Shown one piece after another: positions 14,939-18,010 of a stretch of DNA of 18,010 nucleotides. The notes beneath the pieces are model-generated. The model worked only from the letters and a program-made list of their open reading frames with translations. It searched no databases and was not told the DNA's origin. The translations under genes were made by a program, and so were the position numbers. This DNA is from Desulfobacteraceae bacterium. Lineage in GTDB: Bacteria > Desulfobacterota > Desulfobacteria > Desulfobacterales > BuS5. Location of the stretch: the NCBI GenBank assembly GCA_030592105.1, contig JAUVKE010000014.1, forward strand, positions 1 to 18,010, written 5' to 3'. Each line of letters starts with the position of its first letter. The stretch's first letter is position 1.

Positions 14939-16093
14939 TTAGCACTTGAACGAAAATTCCTGATTTTCGTTCAAGTCTTCCAAAATCTCTTCCACATCTT
15001 TTATGGTCAGGCAACGTTTTGTCTCAGCACTTTTATCCTTGATTTTTGCAACAATTTTTTTCAAATCATTTTTCTGATACTTAATATTATTCGATTTCAG
15101 ATATTTTTCCACAAGATTTTTTCCACATAACAGATTAAGGAAATATTCTTCCTTTGATGATATTCCGAATTTTCCCAGGGCATGGGTCCCTGCAACATGG
15201 GTTTTAATCCCTTCTCCAAAAAAAGGGGTGTTATAATTTAAGAGATTTATGCCGGTCTTTTTAAAACACAATTCATCAACATATTCATAGTATTTGCGAA
15301 ATAAATCTATATTTTCGGTTTCAAGGTTCAGCCTGAACCCCTGTTCCTTAAGGCACTTTCCCGTAATAAAAAGATCCCCGATTCCGTTTCTTTCGCCAAT
15401 CCCCAGCGCTCCCACTCCCATGGCACCGGCTCCGGCAATTACACCCATAATAGTATTTCCCGTGGCCATACCCAGGTCGTTATGGCAGTGAACACTTATT
15501 ACAGTTTTTTTACCCTTTGTAAATTTGGAAATATATTTTATCCGGTCAAAAAATTGATTGGGACACATAACTCCAGAGGTATCAGGAAGGGAGAGAATAT
15601 CGATTTTTAAAGTATCTATTAAATATTTTGCAGATTTTTCAAGGATGTTCAGGTCTGTTTTTCCAATATCAAGCATGCTGACTTCTATGGTAGCCCCTTT
15701 TACATTTGATCTTATAAACAGGACTGTCTCTTCCAGGGAAGTAAAGATCTGCTCAATCCTCTGGCGTTTCAGCATATCTTCGGTTACAGCTGTGTGAAGG
15801 TGGAAATCGGTGAGGCCATATTCTGCCATCTGTTTTACATCAGCAATCAGGGCGCGGCTAAGTGGTGCAACATGAATATTATATCCCCGGGTTTCTGTTT
15901 CACGGCACATTTGCCTTATTTTAAAGGCCTCACTTTCATGGGCAGGGGGATATGCGGACTGGGATATATCCACGCCCAGGGATTCCTGAAAATCAAGAAT
16001 CTTAAGCCTTTCATCCAGGGAAAACATCAATCCTCTGTATTGCATACCTTCCCGAATTGTCTGGTCGATTACAATGACCCTGCGGCCGTTCAT
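14939..16093 (-). CDS. Homocitrate/2-isopropylmalate synthase family enzyme, substrate unknown
   Basis: A 384-aa HMGL-like TIM-barrel acyltransferase of the LeuA/NifV/AksA group, which condenses acetyl-CoA with a 2-oxo acid. Metal and catalytic motifs: DQTIREGMQ at 10-18 (D10 as metal ligand, R14), LPDTSG at 169-174, HCHND at 202-206 (metal-binding histidines H202 and H204), GIGERNG at 231-237, and FGEGIKTHVAGTHALG at about 292-307. The first motif departs from the usual DTTLRDGEQ of isopropylmalate synthases. At this length it lacks the C-terminal leucine-regulatory domain of LeuA, resembling NifV-type enzymes. Homocitrate, citramalate, isopropylmalate or Re-citrate synthase activity are all possible. 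Start supported by AAGGTG 7 nt upstream, inside the end of pyrG; the 2-nt gap implies translational coupling. No leu, nif or lysine genes are nearby to decide the substrate. Confidence 0.82.
   Translation of the reverse strand: MNGRRVIVIDQTIREGMQYRGLMFSLDERLKILDFQESLGVDISQSAYPPAHESEAFKIRQMCRETETRGYNIHVAPLSRALIADVKQMAEYGLTDFHLHTAVTEDMLKRQRIEQIFTSLEETVLFIRSNVKGATIEVSMLDIGKTDLNILEKSAKYLIDTLKIDILSLPDTSGVMCPNQFFDRIKYISKFTKGKKTVISVHCHNDLGMATGNTIMGVIAGAGAMGVGALGIGERNGIGDLFITGKCLKEQGFRLNLETENIDLFRKYYEYVDELCFKKTGINLLNYNTPFFGEGIKTHVAGTHALGKFGISSKEEYFLNLLCGKNLVEKYLKSNNIKYQKNDLKKIVAKIKDKSAETKRCLTIKDVEEILEDLNENQEFSFKC
14944..14976. terminator. Hairpin at the convergent gene ends, possible bidirectional terminator
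   Basis: Perfect 14-bp stem (14944-14957 with 14963-14976) around a 5-nt loop. It covers the last codons of the minus-strand synthase-like gene and starts 8 nt after the stop of the plus-strand small protein. There is no T-run on the plus side (TTCCAAAA follows) and only a mixed AT tract on the minus side, so it is not a canonical intrinsic terminator. Its place between convergent genes suggests termination or 3'-end protection for both transcripts. Confidence 0.5.
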
Positions 16094-16095
16094 AA

Positions 16096-17784
<1,689 letters not shown>

Positions 17785-17786
17785 CT

Positions 17787-17826
17787 AAAAAAAAATCCGC
17801 AACCGTAAAAAAAAATCAGTTGCGGA
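17787..17826 (-). terminator. Rho-independent terminator-like hairpin upstream of pyrG
   Basis: On the minus strand an 8-bp GC-rich stem (TCCGCAAC/GTTGCGGA; plus 17796-17803 with 17819-17826) with a 15-nt loop is followed directly by nine T (plus 17787-17795). The loop itself contains a second run of nine T. This is a textbook intrinsic terminator in the pyrG direction, ending 47 bp before the pyrG ATG. It either ends a minus-strand gene beyond the window edge or acts as a leader attenuator for pyrG. A TATTAT at plus 17771-17776 could be a -10 downstream of it, without a good -35. Confidence 0.75.
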
Positions 17827-17927
17827 ATTTGATAAATTCATGGGTGTAAAATACGATGATTTTAAAATTTAGTCAATCTTTTGTTTAGGATCGGAAATTA
17901 TATAAATTGAACAAAAATTGTGAAGGA

Positions 17928-18009
17928 TTTTGGTTCATATACAAGGCGCATTAAAGGTTGAATACTTGATGTATTCGGCCTTTGATGTAACGCAGTAGAT
18001 GGACCAAAA
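17928..18009. repeat. About 80-bp imperfect palindrome, probable dispersed intergenic repeat
   Basis: The ends are TTTTGGT (17928-17934) and ACCAAAA (18003-18009). Inside, arms 17953-17965 and 17971-17983 pair over 13 positions around TTGAT, with two T opposite two G that would form G-U pairs in a plus-strand RNA. The segments between inner and outer stems are less symmetric (9-11 nt). There is no coding potential. The element reaches the window edge, so its full extent is unknown. It looks like a mobile or REP-like palindromic unit rather than a simple terminator. Confidence 0.6.
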
Positions 18010-18010
18010 G

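Overview
The window looks like chromosomal DNA of an anaerobic, moderately AT-rich deltaproteobacterium, most likely a sulfate reducer of the Desulfobacterales type (Desulfobacterota). This rests on the gene mix: a fused isobutyryl-CoA mutase beside a thiolase, a YfiR-like protein with a large hybrid kinase, and long AT-rich gaps with palindromes. It is an inference; no rRNA or other phylogenetic marker is present. I see no tRNA, rRNA, CRISPR array or intact insertion sequence.

Layout. (1) 1-465, plus strand: the 3' end of a UbiB/AarF (ABC1) family gene cut by the window edge. (2) 558-8312, minus strand: a four-gene signalling cassette, in transcription order a TonB-dependent outer-membrane receptor, a periplasmic YfiR-like (DUF4154) protein, a CHASE8-like sensor/HAMP hybrid histidine kinase with two receiver domains and an Hpt domain, and a REC-PAS-GGDEF-EAL response regulator. 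(3) 8466-9494, minus: a nitronate monooxygenase/FabK-like flavoprotein. (4) 9495-10184: a 690-bp divergent gap holding a 32-bp inverted repeat and several smaller palindromes. (5) 10185-14936, plus: an acyl-CoA operon of icmF, a thiolase and a small two-helix membrane protein. (6) 14939-17739, minus: pyrG (CTP synthase) followed, 2 nt later, by a homocitrate/isopropylmalate synthase-like enzyme of uncertain substrate. These converge on the icmF operon, with a 14-bp-stem hairpin at the meeting point. (7) 17740-18010: a strong terminator-like hairpin ahead of pyrG and a long imperfect palindrome running to the window edge.

How the genes work together. The icmF operon reads as isobutyrate (or valine-derived isobutyryl-CoA) metabolism: the mutase interconverts isobutyryl-CoA and butyryl-CoA, and the thiolase cleaves acetoacetyl-CoA at the end of butyrate oxidation, or runs in reverse. 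The intermediate beta-oxidation enzymes are not in this window.

The most interesting region is the signalling cassette. In Pseudomonas, YfiR is a periplasmic repressor of the CHASE8-containing diguanylate cyclase YfiN, under control of the outer-membrane lipoprotein YfiB. Here a YfiR-like protein sits between a TonB-dependent receptor and a kinase with a CHASE8-like periplasmic domain, and the c-di-GMP enzyme is a separate response regulator. This suggests a rewired trans-envelope route from receptor through YfiR-like protein and phosphorelay to c-di-GMP. The domain and motif observations are direct; the pathway is inferred.
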